Assembly: GCA_963775805.1 (NCBI GenBank)
Contig: CAVZKG010000001.1
Span: forward strand, 248,001 to 312,000
DNA length: 64,000 nucleotides
Direction of reading: 5' to 3'
Origin: JAFAMB01 sp963775805
GTDB taxonomy: Bacteria; Verrucomicrobiota; Verrucomicrobiia; Chthoniobacterales; JAFAMB01
Shown here: positions 43,748-51,300 of the stretch, in pieces
How the letters are laid out: each line of letters begins with the position of its first letter
Position numbering within the stretch: position 1 is the first letter of the stretch
Position numbers and translations under genes: made by a program
The notes under the pieces: model-generated
Told to the model about the DNA's origin: nothing
The model's database searches: none
What the model saw: only the letters and a program-made list of their open reading frames with translations

Positions 43748-44200
43748 CTACTCCCGTTTTTTAGTGTCGATCCAAATTGTCACGGGGCCGTCGTTCACGA
43801 GTTCCACGTGCATATGGGCGCCGAAGATTCCGCGCTGCACCTCTTTCCCTGTTTGGCTTTCGAGTGCTTTACAGAATGCTTCGTAGAGTCGGTTTGCTTG
43901 ATCGGGCGGAGCGGCGTTTGTGAATGAGGGGCGATTCCCTTTTCGCGTGCTTGCAAACAGAGTGAACTGACTGACAACAAGCAAATGGCCACCTGCCTCT
44001 TGCAGAGATCGGTTCATCGCGCCCTGTTCGTCTCCGAAAATTCGAATGCGGGCGATTTTCCCGGCAAGCCAACCGACATCCTCTTCCGTGTCGGCAGGTT
44101 CAATTCCAAGCAGCACCAGCAAGCCGAGACCGATCTGCCCTACGATTCGTCCATCGACCACGACGGAGGCTTGAGTAACGCGTTGGATGACCGCGCGCAT
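43748..44200 (-). CDS. dtd: D-aminoacyl-tRNA deacylase
   Basis: This 150-residue cytosolic homodimer hydrolyses D-amino acids (classically D-Tyr) from mischarged tRNA. The diagnostic motifs are SQFTLFASTRKGNRPSFTNA and the C-terminal cross-subunit NDGPVTIWID, which carries the Gly-cisPro. I chose the ATG at 44200 (MRAVIQRVTQASV), the universal DTD N-terminus; an upstream ATG at 44236 would add 12 atypical residues. It is a stand-alone gene between two repeat-filled gaps. Confidence 0.95.
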   Translation of the reverse strand: MRAVIQRVTQASVVVDGRIVGQIGLGLLVLLGIEPADTEEDVGWLAGKIARIRIFGDEQGAMNRSLQEAGGHLLVVSQFTLFASTRKGNRPSFTNAAPPDQANRLYEAFCKALESQTGKEVQRGIFGAHMHVELVNDGPVTIWIDTKKRE

Positions 44201-44236
44201 CGCGCCCTTGTAAGGACAAATCGCTGGGAGACGCAA

Positions 44237-44830
44237 GCCTTAACGTCGCTGACGCAAGAGGCGCAGACCGTTAGGGCGTGGCCAGGGAAGGTAGGATTGG
44301 GTTTCAGCCTGTTTTCGATTGACGTCTCGTCTGTCCATTCCTTGTGAAAGATTCTCCTCCTCGGAAAGGAGAGCAATTCTACAGGAAACTAGGCAGCTTT
44401 CGAGCCTCGCAGTTAGCTTTGGACAGGCGAGACGCCCATCCTACTTTGACGTCCCAAACGTTCTGGCTTTATTCCCGCGCCCTCGTCCATTCGGTGGGTT
44501 CAACGTGAGATCGCCCGAGTCCGAACAGCGACTGCAAAAATCCGAAACTCTGCGTCCTTAGCGTCTTTGTGGTTAATCCAATTCTCTGTACTACAATGGT
44601 CGGAAATCTTGTTTTTCTGCGAGGATTCCGAGGTCCTCCTAAGCCCAATGCCAACCTAACCAGGCATTCGTCGACACGCTGACACCGCGTCCATTTGTTT
44701 GCGGGTCCGCCACGCTGCGCCTTTGTGGTTAATCCAACCCTCTGTGTCCTCTTACGTTCCTCTGCGCACTCCTCCTCCGTGTCTCCGTACTCTGCGTTGG
44801 CGATTTTCATTCGCAAGACGATACAGGGCC
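44237..44830. repeat. Mosaic of dispersed repeats
   Basis: There is no gene here. It contains two units of the GATTGG-TTTC-GCCTGT family (44294-44336), GGACAGGCGAGACGCCCATC (44421-44440), two inverted copies of the cereal-like CCAC-AGAGGC family (44549-44589 and 44714-44787) and GGATGCGGTGTCGGCG copy 5 (44677-44692, minus strand, two changes). The 37 bp at 44715-44751 are an inverted near-perfect copy of 36114-36150. Confidence 0.75.
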
Positions 44831-44843
44831 GGTCGCAATTTGT

Positions 44844-44856
44844 TGCAACTGTTGCA
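44844..44856. promoter_or_regulatory. Candidate enhancer palindrome TGCAA-CTG-TTGCA
   Basis: A perfect 13-bp inverted repeat 109 bp upstream of the sigma54-like promoter below. This is the distance at which NtrC-type activators bind. The sequence is not the classical NtrC site. Confidence 0.35.
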
Positions 44857-44964
44857 TAGCGAACAACCGGAACACGAGAGCAGCACCACGATTTAGATCT
44901 AAAACGCGGAAGTGCTTAGATAAAACGTTCGAAAATAGGGCTTTACGCGCCTGTGCCAGTTTTT

Positions 44965-44979
44965 TGGCATAAGCAATGC
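44965..44979 (+). promoter_or_regulatory. Candidate sigma54 promoter of the triuret/biuret operon
   Basis: TGGCATAAGCAATGC matches TGGCACG-N4-TTGC at TGGCA and TGC with the invariant GG and GC exactly 10 bp apart. A start near 44991 would leave a 37-base leader with GGAGGG before the ATG at 45028. A T-run precedes the -24 box. No good sigma70 promoter is evident. Confidence 0.55.
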
Positions 44980-45027
44980 TCAAAGGCTGTCCAGCGACTT
45001 CGACACCTATTCACTGGAGGGCCTCCC

Positions 45028-45705
45028 ATGACGACCAAAGCGATGATCACTGTGGACGCGGAACCATACGCCTACGAATTCGAGCCTGCGAATTGCGCGC
45101 TCTTGATTATTGATATGCAGCGCGATTTTCTCGAACCGGGCGGATTTGGCGAAATGCTCGGGAACGATGTTTCGCAGCTGCGCAGAACGATCGAACCGAA
45201 TAAGCGGTTGCTTTCAGCGTGGCGCGAAAAGGGTTTGACGGTGATTCACACCCGGGAAGGGCATCGCCCGGACCTGACAGATCTTCCGCCGGCGAAAAAA
45301 GTCCGCGGCAACAGCAAAACAACCATCGGAGATCCGGGACCGATGGGCCGAATCTTGATCAGAGGCGAAGCGGGTCATGACATCATACCCGAGCTCTATC
45401 CGTTAACGACTGAGCCAGTGATCGACAAGCCGGGTAAAGGCGCATTTTTCGCCACCGATCTGCACGCAATCCTGCAGAATCTTGGCATTCAGAAACTGGT
45501 CGTCACTGGCGTGACCACAGAGGTCTGCGTCAATACGACGGTCCGTGAAGCGAATGATCGCGGTTACGACTGCCTGGTCCCTGAGGATTGCGTCGGGTCG
45601 TACTTCCCGAAGTTTCAGGAAATGGGGCTGCAAATGATCAAGGCGCAAGGAGGAATATTTGGTTGGGTCTCGGACTCGACACGGCTTCTTGCGGCGCTGG
45701 GATAA
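45028..45705 (+). CDS. Isochorismatase-fold cysteine amidohydrolase, triuret-hydrolase-like
   Basis: This 225-residue product has the ATG at 45028 preceded by GGAGGG. The catalytic Asp-Lys-Cys triad of the family is D in LLIIDMQRDFLEPGG, K in IDKPGKGAFFATDL and C in TGVTTEVCVNTTVREANDRG. HTREGHRPDLTDLP and IGDPGPMGRILIRGEAGHDI are shared with biuret hydrolase, to which it is a clear paralogue. Because a closer biuret-hydrolase match lies in the same operon, a triuret (TrtA) or related ureide substrate is my best guess; ureidoacrylate is an alternative. It is the first gene of the operon behind a sigma54-like promoter. Confidence 0.75.
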   Translation: MTTKAMITVDAEPYAYEFEPANCALLIIDMQRDFLEPGGFGEMLGNDVSQLRRTIEPNKRLLSAWREKGLTVIHTREGHRPDLTDLPPAKKVRGNSKTTIGDPGPMGRILIRGEAGHDIIPELYPLTTEPVIDKPGKGAFFATDLHAILQNLGIQKLVVTGVTTEVCVNTTVREANDRGYDCLVPEDCVGSYFPKFQEMGLQMIKAQGGIFGWVSDSTRLLAALG

Positions 45706-45739
45706 GGAGATTCGACGGAAAGTTGATTGGAACAAAGTT

Positions 45740-47317
45740 ATGAGCACAACGAAACCTGCCATTTGGGCTCCCGGAGACTGGAACGCGTTTTTCGGCTTCG
45801 GCACTAATATACTAGTTAATCTGCTCACGTTGAGCGGGTTATTGCGATTTGTCTTGAAGATGCCGGATCAGCTTGTTTTCGGCCGCATTCTGCCTGCCAC
45901 GGGAATGATGCTTTTTCTTAGTACGATTTATTATGCGTGGCTGGCTTACCGCTTAGCGAAACGCACCGGCCGCTCAGACGTTTGTGCGCTGCCCTCCGGC
46001 ACGAGTGTGCCCCACATGTTCGTGGTCACGTTCGTGATCATGTTGCCGATTGCAGTGAAGACGGGGGATCCAGTCAAAGGCTGGGAGGCAGGTTTGACGT
46101 GGGTCTTCATTCAAAGCTTTGTGTTGATGGCTGGTGGATTTATCGCGCCACTTATCCGTAAAATTACGCCGCGCGCAGCTCTGTTGGGAACGCTTGCGGG
46201 TGTTTCGATCGCGTTCATCTCGATGCGACCGGCGCAGGATATGTTCAGTACGCCCCTGATCGGCGTGACTTGCTTTGCAATCATCCTCGCGAGTTGGTTT
46301 GGCGGGGTCCGTTACTTTGGCGGTATCCCAGCCGGTCTGGTGGCCATTGCTGTTGGCTGCATTATTGCATGGGGCTCGACGTTATTCGGATTGCATCTGG
46401 GCGGGATGAGCGCTGCTGGATTGTCGCAAGCATTTTCGAATTTCGGTTTCTCATTTCCGCGCCCAGCCATCGGGCATGTGTTCGCGGGCTTTCAATTTAT
46501 CGGGGTCATTCTTGTGACTGCGATTCCATTCGGGATCTACGATCTGGTTGAAGCGATGGACAATGTGGAGAGCGCAGCCGTCGCCGGGGATAGTTTTCCA
46601 ACGACACGAGTGCTGACTGCAGACGGTATCGTGAGTCTCATCGGATGTCTGATGGGAAACCCGTTCATTAATGCCGTTTACATCGGCCACCCAGGCTGGA
46701 AAGCGATGGGGGGCCGAATCGGCTACTCTGCCGCGACTGGGATAATGGTGATCATATTATCCTGGTTCGGAATCATCTCGGTGATGATGGCGCTGATACC
46801 GGTCGTTGCGATTTCTCCGATCCTTCTCTATATCGGGATGCTGATTGGCGCGCAGGCGTTTCAGGAAAATCCGAAATCGCACGCCCCTGCAATCATTCTG
46901 GCCCTTACGCCGCATCTTGCTGCCTGGGCGAAGAACCAAATTGACAATGCGCTTGGCGCGGCCGGCACAAACGCGGCGGCAGTTGGTCTCGATAAACTGG
47001 GCCAAAACGGGGTGCTATACCACGGCCTGGAGGTTCTTGGCGGCGGCGCTATTCTGGCAGGATTAGTTCTCGGCGCGATCGCAGTGTTTATGATTGAGCG
47101 CGAATTCTTGAAGGCCGCGGCCTTTGCCGGTGCCGGCGCGGTCCTGACTTTCTTCGGATTTATCCACGGCGAAAGGATTGGCATCGGCCAGACCCCGGCA
47201 GTTGCGCTCAGTTATGTGGCCGTTGCAGCTGTCCTCGTTTACTGCGGGAAATTTGCAGTCATCGCTCCCAAACCTGTTGAAGTTGAGCCTCATGGCGAGT
47301 TGCAGGTCGCCGACTGA
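45740..47317 (+). CDS. NCS2/AzgA-type nucleobase permease
   Basis: This 525-residue inner-membrane symporter with about 12-14 helices starts at the ATG at 45740. It shows the xanthine/uracil-permease layout with a short pore strand region (ALPSGTSVPHMFVVTF), FPTTRVLTADGIVSLIGCLM followed by GNPFINAVYIGHPGWKAMGG, and late helices. The conserved acidic pair on helix 8 appears as YDLVEAMDNVESAAVAGD, with the usual NVE core. Likely cargo is a purine, pyrimidine or ring-opened ureide. It lies 34 bp after the first hydrolase gene. Confidence 0.85.
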   Translation: MSTTKPAIWAPGDWNAFFGFGTNILVNLLTLSGLLRFVLKMPDQLVFGRILPATGMMLFLSTIYYAWLAYRLAKRTGRSDVCALPSGTSVPHMFVVTFVIMLPIAVKTGDPVKGWEAGLTWVFIQSFVLMAGGFIAPLIRKITPRAALLGTLAGVSIAFISMRPAQDMFSTPLIGVTCFAIILASWFGGVRYFGGIPAGLVAIAVGCIIAWGSTLFGLHLGGMSAAGLSQAFSNFGFSFPRPAIGHVFAGFQFIGVILVTAIPFGIYDLVEAMDNVESAAVAGDSFPTTRVLTADGIVSLIGCLMGNPFINAVYIGHPGWKAMGGRIGYSAATGIMVIILSWFGIISVMMALIPVVAISPILLYIGMLIGAQAFQENPKSHAPAIILALTPHLAAWAKNQIDNALGAAGTNAAAVGLDKLGQNGVLYHGLEVLGGGAILAGLVLGAIAVFMIEREFLKAAAFAGAGAVLTFFGFIHGERIGIGQTPAVALSYVAVAAVLVYCGKFAVIAPKPVEVEPHGELQVAD

Positions 47318-47387
47318 GCGCTCCGTCTGGCTCCAGAATCAAACAAGTCTGCGTTTCGATATTCGCTCATCGATCAAACCATCATTC

Positions 47388-48497
47388 ATGAGTACCAAAA
47401 GACGATCATTCCTTGTTTTCGCCACCTGTTTTGCCGCGTTGACGGCAAACATTTTGGCCGGTGATACGACCATTGGCTTTATCTATGTCGGTCCTAAGGA
47501 CGACTACGGGTACAACCAAGCCCATGCTTTGGGGGCGGCCGGCGTGGCGAAACTGCCGGGTGTCAAGATCTTGGAAGAAGCCAATGTAGCGGAGACTGTC
47601 GCGGTCCAGGAAACCATGCGCGATATGATCGTTCAGGACAACGCTACCGTTTTGTTTCCCACCTCATTTGGCTACTATGATCCGCACATTCTAAAGGTTG
47701 CGAAACAGTTTCCCAATGTTCAGTTTTTCCATTGCGGCGGTTTCTATATCCCAGGTAAACATCCGAATAATGTAGGGACCTATTTTGGCTATATTGATGA
47801 GGCTGAATACATTTCTGGGATCGTCGCCGGACTGACATCCAAGAGCAGCAAGCTGGGTTTTGTCGCCGCGAAGCCAATTCCCCAGGTGCTTCGGAACATC
47901 AATAGTTTCACTCTTGGCGCACGCAGCGTGAATCCGAAAGCCACAGTGCAGGTCGTGTTCACGGGGGACTGGTCGCTCCCTGTTAAAGAGGCAGAGGCGG
48001 CTAACAGTCTGGTTAGCCAGGGAGTCGACGTTCTGACTTGCCATGTCGACAGTCCGAAAGTCGTAATTCAAACCGCAGAAACGCGGGGCGTTTACAGTTG
48101 CGGTTATCACGCGAGTCAAGCCGCGATTGCGCCGAAGGGATACCTGACTGGGGCGGAGTGGAATTGGTCGAGCGTCTACTCCATGTACACGAAATCCGTG
48201 CAAGATGGGAAATCGGTTCAGGCTGGAACGATTCCGCATGTTGTTCGGGGAGGGCTCAAGGATGGGTTTGTAAAAGTATCGGACTACGGGCCTGCCGTGA
48301 GCGACCAGACAAAACAAGCTGCCGACGCAGCGAAGGCGAAGTTCATGGATGGATCGATGGTGATTTATAGGGGCGAACTGAAAGACAACACCGGTAAAGT
48401 TGTAATTCCTGCCGGAGTTGAGATGAAACAACAGGACCCCCAATTGGAGAAGATGAATTGGCTGGTCGAAGGGGTAATCGGAAGTACGACGAGCTGA
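47388..48497 (+). CDS. BMP-family ABC transporter substrate-binding protein
   Basis: This 369-residue periplasmic binding protein of the BMP/PnrA (basic membrane lipoprotein Med) family starts at the ATG at 47388. It has a Sec leader (RSFLVFATCFAALTANILAG) and no lipobox Cys. Family motifs are GFIYVGPKDDYGYNQAHALG, VQFFHCGGF-type strands, YFGYIDEAEYISGIVAG and SKLGFVAAKPIP. BMP proteins bind nucleosides, purines and related compounds. Within this operon a ureide or purine breakdown product is likely. It is followed by two permeases and, after a hydrolase gene, the ATPase. Confidence 0.9.
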   Translation: MSTKRRSFLVFATCFAALTANILAGDTTIGFIYVGPKDDYGYNQAHALGAAGVAKLPGVKILEEANVAETVAVQETMRDMIVQDNATVLFPTSFGYYDPHILKVAKQFPNVQFFHCGGFYIPGKHPNNVGTYFGYIDEAEYISGIVAGLTSKSSKLGFVAAKPIPQVLRNINSFTLGARSVNPKATVQVVFTGDWSLPVKEAEAANSLVSQGVDVLTCHVDSPKVVIQTAETRGVYSCGYHASQAAIAPKGYLTGAEWNWSSVYSMYTKSVQDGKSVQAGTIPHVVRGGLKDGFVKVSDYGPAVSDQTKQAADAAKAKFMDGSMVIYRGELKDNTGKVVIPAGVEMKQQDPQLEKMNWLVEGVIGSTTS

Positions 48498-48561
48498 GTT
48501 CGGATTTTCTATCCCTGTCTGCGCCAGTGTGAAACCCCCATTCTCGTGTTCGTGAAGGCTG

Positions 48562-49689
48562 ATGATGGAAGAAGCTCAAGTAAATAAGAGCGACTCATTT
48601 CTGGAAGCGGTCCCAAACAAGAGATCATCTGCGCACCGAATTTCTTTCAGGTGGCGAAGCCGGTTGGAGTCCATTGTCATCCCTGCAGGCGCGATTTTGG
48701 TCTCGCTGGCGGCATTCGGTCTTTTCTGCGCGTTCGCTGGTGCGAATCCGTTTGACGTCTATGCTTCGATCGACAAAGCCGCTTTCGGCAGTTGGTACTC
48801 GTTCCAAAACACTTTGGTTCGCGCCGCCCCGCTCATGCTCTGTTCGCTGGCCACAGCGATTCCTTATCAACTGGGATTCGTCATGATCGGGAACGAAGGG
48901 GCATTGGTGATCGGAGGACTCTGCGCAACGATCGTGGGACTTCAAATGCCGACCGCCGGCGCATTGACCGTTCAGATCGCGATGGCCATAACCGGCATGT
49001 TAGGGGGCGGCCTGTGGTTGACGATATGCGGAGCTCTTAAGCAATATCGTGGCGTCAATGAGACAATCAGCAGTCTGTTGATGAACTACATTGCGATCGC
49101 AATTCTCAACCAGGCAATCAACACCTGGATCCGGGACCCGAGCAGCCTGAACAAACCGGCCAGTTATCCGATACCGGACGAGCAGATGTTGCAGCCTCTA
49201 GGCGACACCACGATTCACTGGGGTTTGGTATTTGGCTTGATCGCCTGCGTCCTTGCTTGGGTACTGGTCAATCAGACGACATTGGGATTCCAGATTCGGA
49301 CAATTGGAGGCAATGTCCGCGCGGCCCAGATCGCCGGAATTCCGGTGGGTAAAATTACGTTGATCACTTGTTTTGTGGCAGGCGCGTGTCCAGGTCTTGC
49401 CGGGATGGTCGAAGTGGCCGCGATTCATGGGCGTGCAAATGAGTCACTGAACGCATGGTACGGCTACAGCGGCATACTTGTGGCATTTTTGGCGCGCCAG
49501 AATCCGCTCGGGTGTGTTCTGATCTCAATCTTGCTCGGCGGACTGCTCGCCAGCGGCGGAATATTACAGCGAGATCAACATCTGCCGGATGCTTCGATCA
49601 TGGTTTTCCAGGGACTCGTATTCCTGGTCATCCTCTTCAGTGAAAGCCTCTATGGGCGCTGGAGATATTTCCGGGAAAAGGAGGCATGA
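48562..49689 (+). CDS. BMP-type ABC transporter permease 1
   Basis: This 375-residue permease of the YufP/nucleoside-transport branch has a hydrophilic N-terminus of about 35 residues, then about ten hydrophobic segments. It contains ETISSLLMNYIAIAI, the coupling loop FQIRTIGGNVRAAQIAGIPV and the glycine-rich CPGLAGMVEVAAIHGR. Its partner permease begins 10 bp after its stop. The two should form the membrane channel for the BMP binding protein. Confidence 0.9.
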   Translation: MMEEAQVNKSDSFLEAVPNKRSSAHRISFRWRSRLESIVIPAGAILVSLAAFGLFCAFAGANPFDVYASIDKAAFGSWYSFQNTLVRAAPLMLCSLATAIPYQLGFVMIGNEGALVIGGLCATIVGLQMPTAGALTVQIAMAITGMLGGGLWLTICGALKQYRGVNETISSLLMNYIAIAILNQAINTWIRDPSSLNKPASYPIPDEQMLQPLGDTTIHWGLVFGLIACVLAWVLVNQTTLGFQIRTIGGNVRAAQIAGIPVGKITLITCFVAGACPGLAGMVEVAAIHGRANESLNAWYGYSGILVAFLARQNPLGCVLISILLGGLLASGGILQRDQHLPDASIMVFQGLVFLVILFSESLYGRWRYFREKEA

Positions 49690-49699
49690 GAATCCGACT

Positions 49700-50620
49700 A
49701 TGACAGGTGCGGCAACAGGCATTGGCTGGCTCGCTGTCCCGCTCGCAATCGTAGCAGGAGCGTTTCGAGGGGGCACGCCGTTCTTATTTGTGAGTCTGGG
49801 AGAATGCCTTACGGAAAAGAGCGGCAAGATTAATCTTGGTCTCGAAGGAGTCTTGCTCTTCGGTGCGATGAGCGGCTACGCAGTTTCGTATAAGACCGGA
49901 TCTCCCTGGCTGGGAGTATTCGCTGCTTTTGTGGGAGGCGCTCTTCTGGGGCTCATCCATGCGTGGCTGACGCAGAAACCCAAAGTGAGCGATATCGCCG
50001 TGGGAATCGCGATGATCATTTTCGGAAGCGGCATCGCGTTCTTTCTAGGCAAACCTTTTATACAGCCGCTCGCCCCACAGTTGCCGGCCATCAAGATCCC
50101 ATTGGGAGCGCAGATCCCTTCGCTCGATATCTGTCCTCTATTTTTTGTGGGAGTTGCCCTGACTTTTGCACTTGATTGGTTCTTCGTCCGAACCCGTTGG
50201 GGAATGTTCGTGCGAGCGGTCGGCGACAAACCGGATGCGGCGCGTGCTCTCGGGATTTCCGTTTGGCGGGTACGAACGGCCAGCATCATGACCGGAAGCG
50301 CTTTTGCGGGTATCGGCGGTGCCTATCTTTCTCTCTTCTATCCCGGGAGTTGGAACGAACGGGTATCGAGTGGGCAGGGGATGATTGCGGTGGCTCTTGT
50401 CATTTTTGCACGATGGAACCCTGTACACTGCCTTTGGGCATCCTTGCTATTTGGAGCTGCCCAGGCGCTCGGTCCGGCCTTGCAGACTGTCGGAGTGACG
50501 AGCTACTACTATCTGTTTAACGCCTCTCCCTTCATCCTCACCCTTGCCGTTATGATATTGACGTGCAGCAACAAACGCAGTCTCTCTGGAGTTCCAGGGG
50601 CACTTGCCGATCGAACATGA
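49700..50620 (+). CDS. BMP-type ABC transporter permease 2
   Basis: This 306-residue permease of the YufQ type starts at the ATG at 49700 (MTGAATGIGWLAVPL); the longer upstream frame only overlaps permease 1. Signatures are SLGECLTEKSGKINLGLEGV, the coupling loop VRAVGDKPDAARALGISVWR and FAGIGGAYLSLFYPGSWNER. It has about eight helices. Its stop overlaps the ATG of the biuret-hydrolase-like gene (ATGA). Confidence 0.9.
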   Translation: MTGAATGIGWLAVPLAIVAGAFRGGTPFLFVSLGECLTEKSGKINLGLEGVLLFGAMSGYAVSYKTGSPWLGVFAAFVGGALLGLIHAWLTQKPKVSDIAVGIAMIIFGSGIAFFLGKPFIQPLAPQLPAIKIPLGAQIPSLDICPLFFVGVALTFALDWFFVRTRWGMFVRAVGDKPDAARALGISVWRVRTASIMTGSAFAGIGGAYLSLFYPGSWNERVSSGQGMIAVALVIFARWNPVHCLWASLLFGAAQALGPALQTVGVTSYYYLFNASPFILTLAVMILTCSNKRSLSGVPGALADRT

Positions 50621-51300
50621 AACAAAGCTACGTAGAAGCGGATCCGTACCGGTGGCCTTACAACGGTGATTTGCGTCCCCTGAACACACTCTTCCTGGTG
50701 ATTGACATGCAGACCGATTTTTGTGGTCCGGGCGGATATGTCGACAAGATGGGCTACGATCTTTCGTTAACGCGGGCGCCGATTAAACCGATTCAGGATG
50801 TTCTCGCAGCGACTCGTAAACTCGGCTTTCACGTAATGCACACGCGCGAGGGGCATAGACCGGATCTTTCCGATCTGCCCGAGAACAAGCGATGGCGAAG
50901 CCGGCAGATCGGCGCCGGAATCGGAGATCCGGGTCCATGCGGTCGAATACTGACTCGAGGCGAGCCGGGCTGGGATATTATTTCCGAACTGGCCCCGGCG
51001 GAGGGAGAAGCCATCATTGATAAACCGGGAAAAGGATCGTTCTACGCCACGGACCTCGACATGCTTTTACGCCGCAAAGGCATCCAAAATATTGTTCTGG
51101 CGGGTATCACCACCGACGTCTGCGTTCACACCACGATGCGTGAGGCGAACGACCGAGGATACGAATGTCTGCTGCTCTCCGATTGTACAGGCGCAACTGA
51201 TTTCCAGAACTATCTCGCCGCGCTTCAAATGATCAAGATGCAAGGTGGCGTCTTCGGAGCAGTTTCAAATTCTACGTCGTTTATCGCGGCGATCTCATGA
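50617..51300 (+). CDS. biuH: Biuret amidohydrolase-like isochorismatase-fold enzyme
   Basis: This 227-residue cysteine hydrolase would convert biuret to allophanate and ammonia in the cytosol. It matches what I remember of rhizobial BiuH along most of its length: ADPYRWPYNGDLRP, FLVIDMQTDFCGPGGYVDKM, HTREGHRPDLSDLPENKRWR, GIGDPGPCGRILTRGEPGWD and ITTDVCVHTTMREANDRGYE. The triad is D in VIDMQTDF, K in DKPGKGSF and C in TTDVCVHTT. The ATG at 50617 overlaps the preceding permease stop and the gene's own TGA overlaps the ATPase start. The product allophanate would be taken by the hydrolase encoded at 28378-30234. Confidence 0.85.
   Translation: MKQSYVEADPYRWPYNGDLRPLNTLFLVIDMQTDFCGPGGYVDKMGYDLSLTRAPIKPIQDVLAATRKLGFHVMHTREGHRPDLSDLPENKRWRSRQIGAGIGDPGPCGRILTRGEPGWDIISELAPAEGEAIIDKPGKGSFYATDLDMLLRRKGIQNIVLAGITTDVCVHTTMREANDRGYECLLLSDCTGATDFQNYLAALQMIKMQGGVFGAVSNSTSFIAAIS

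Noticed and set aside
44965..45000. Sigma70 promoter for the ureide operon
   Set aside because: No TTGACA-like/TATAAT-like pair with acceptable spacing was found near the start, while the sigma54 match has exact spacing.
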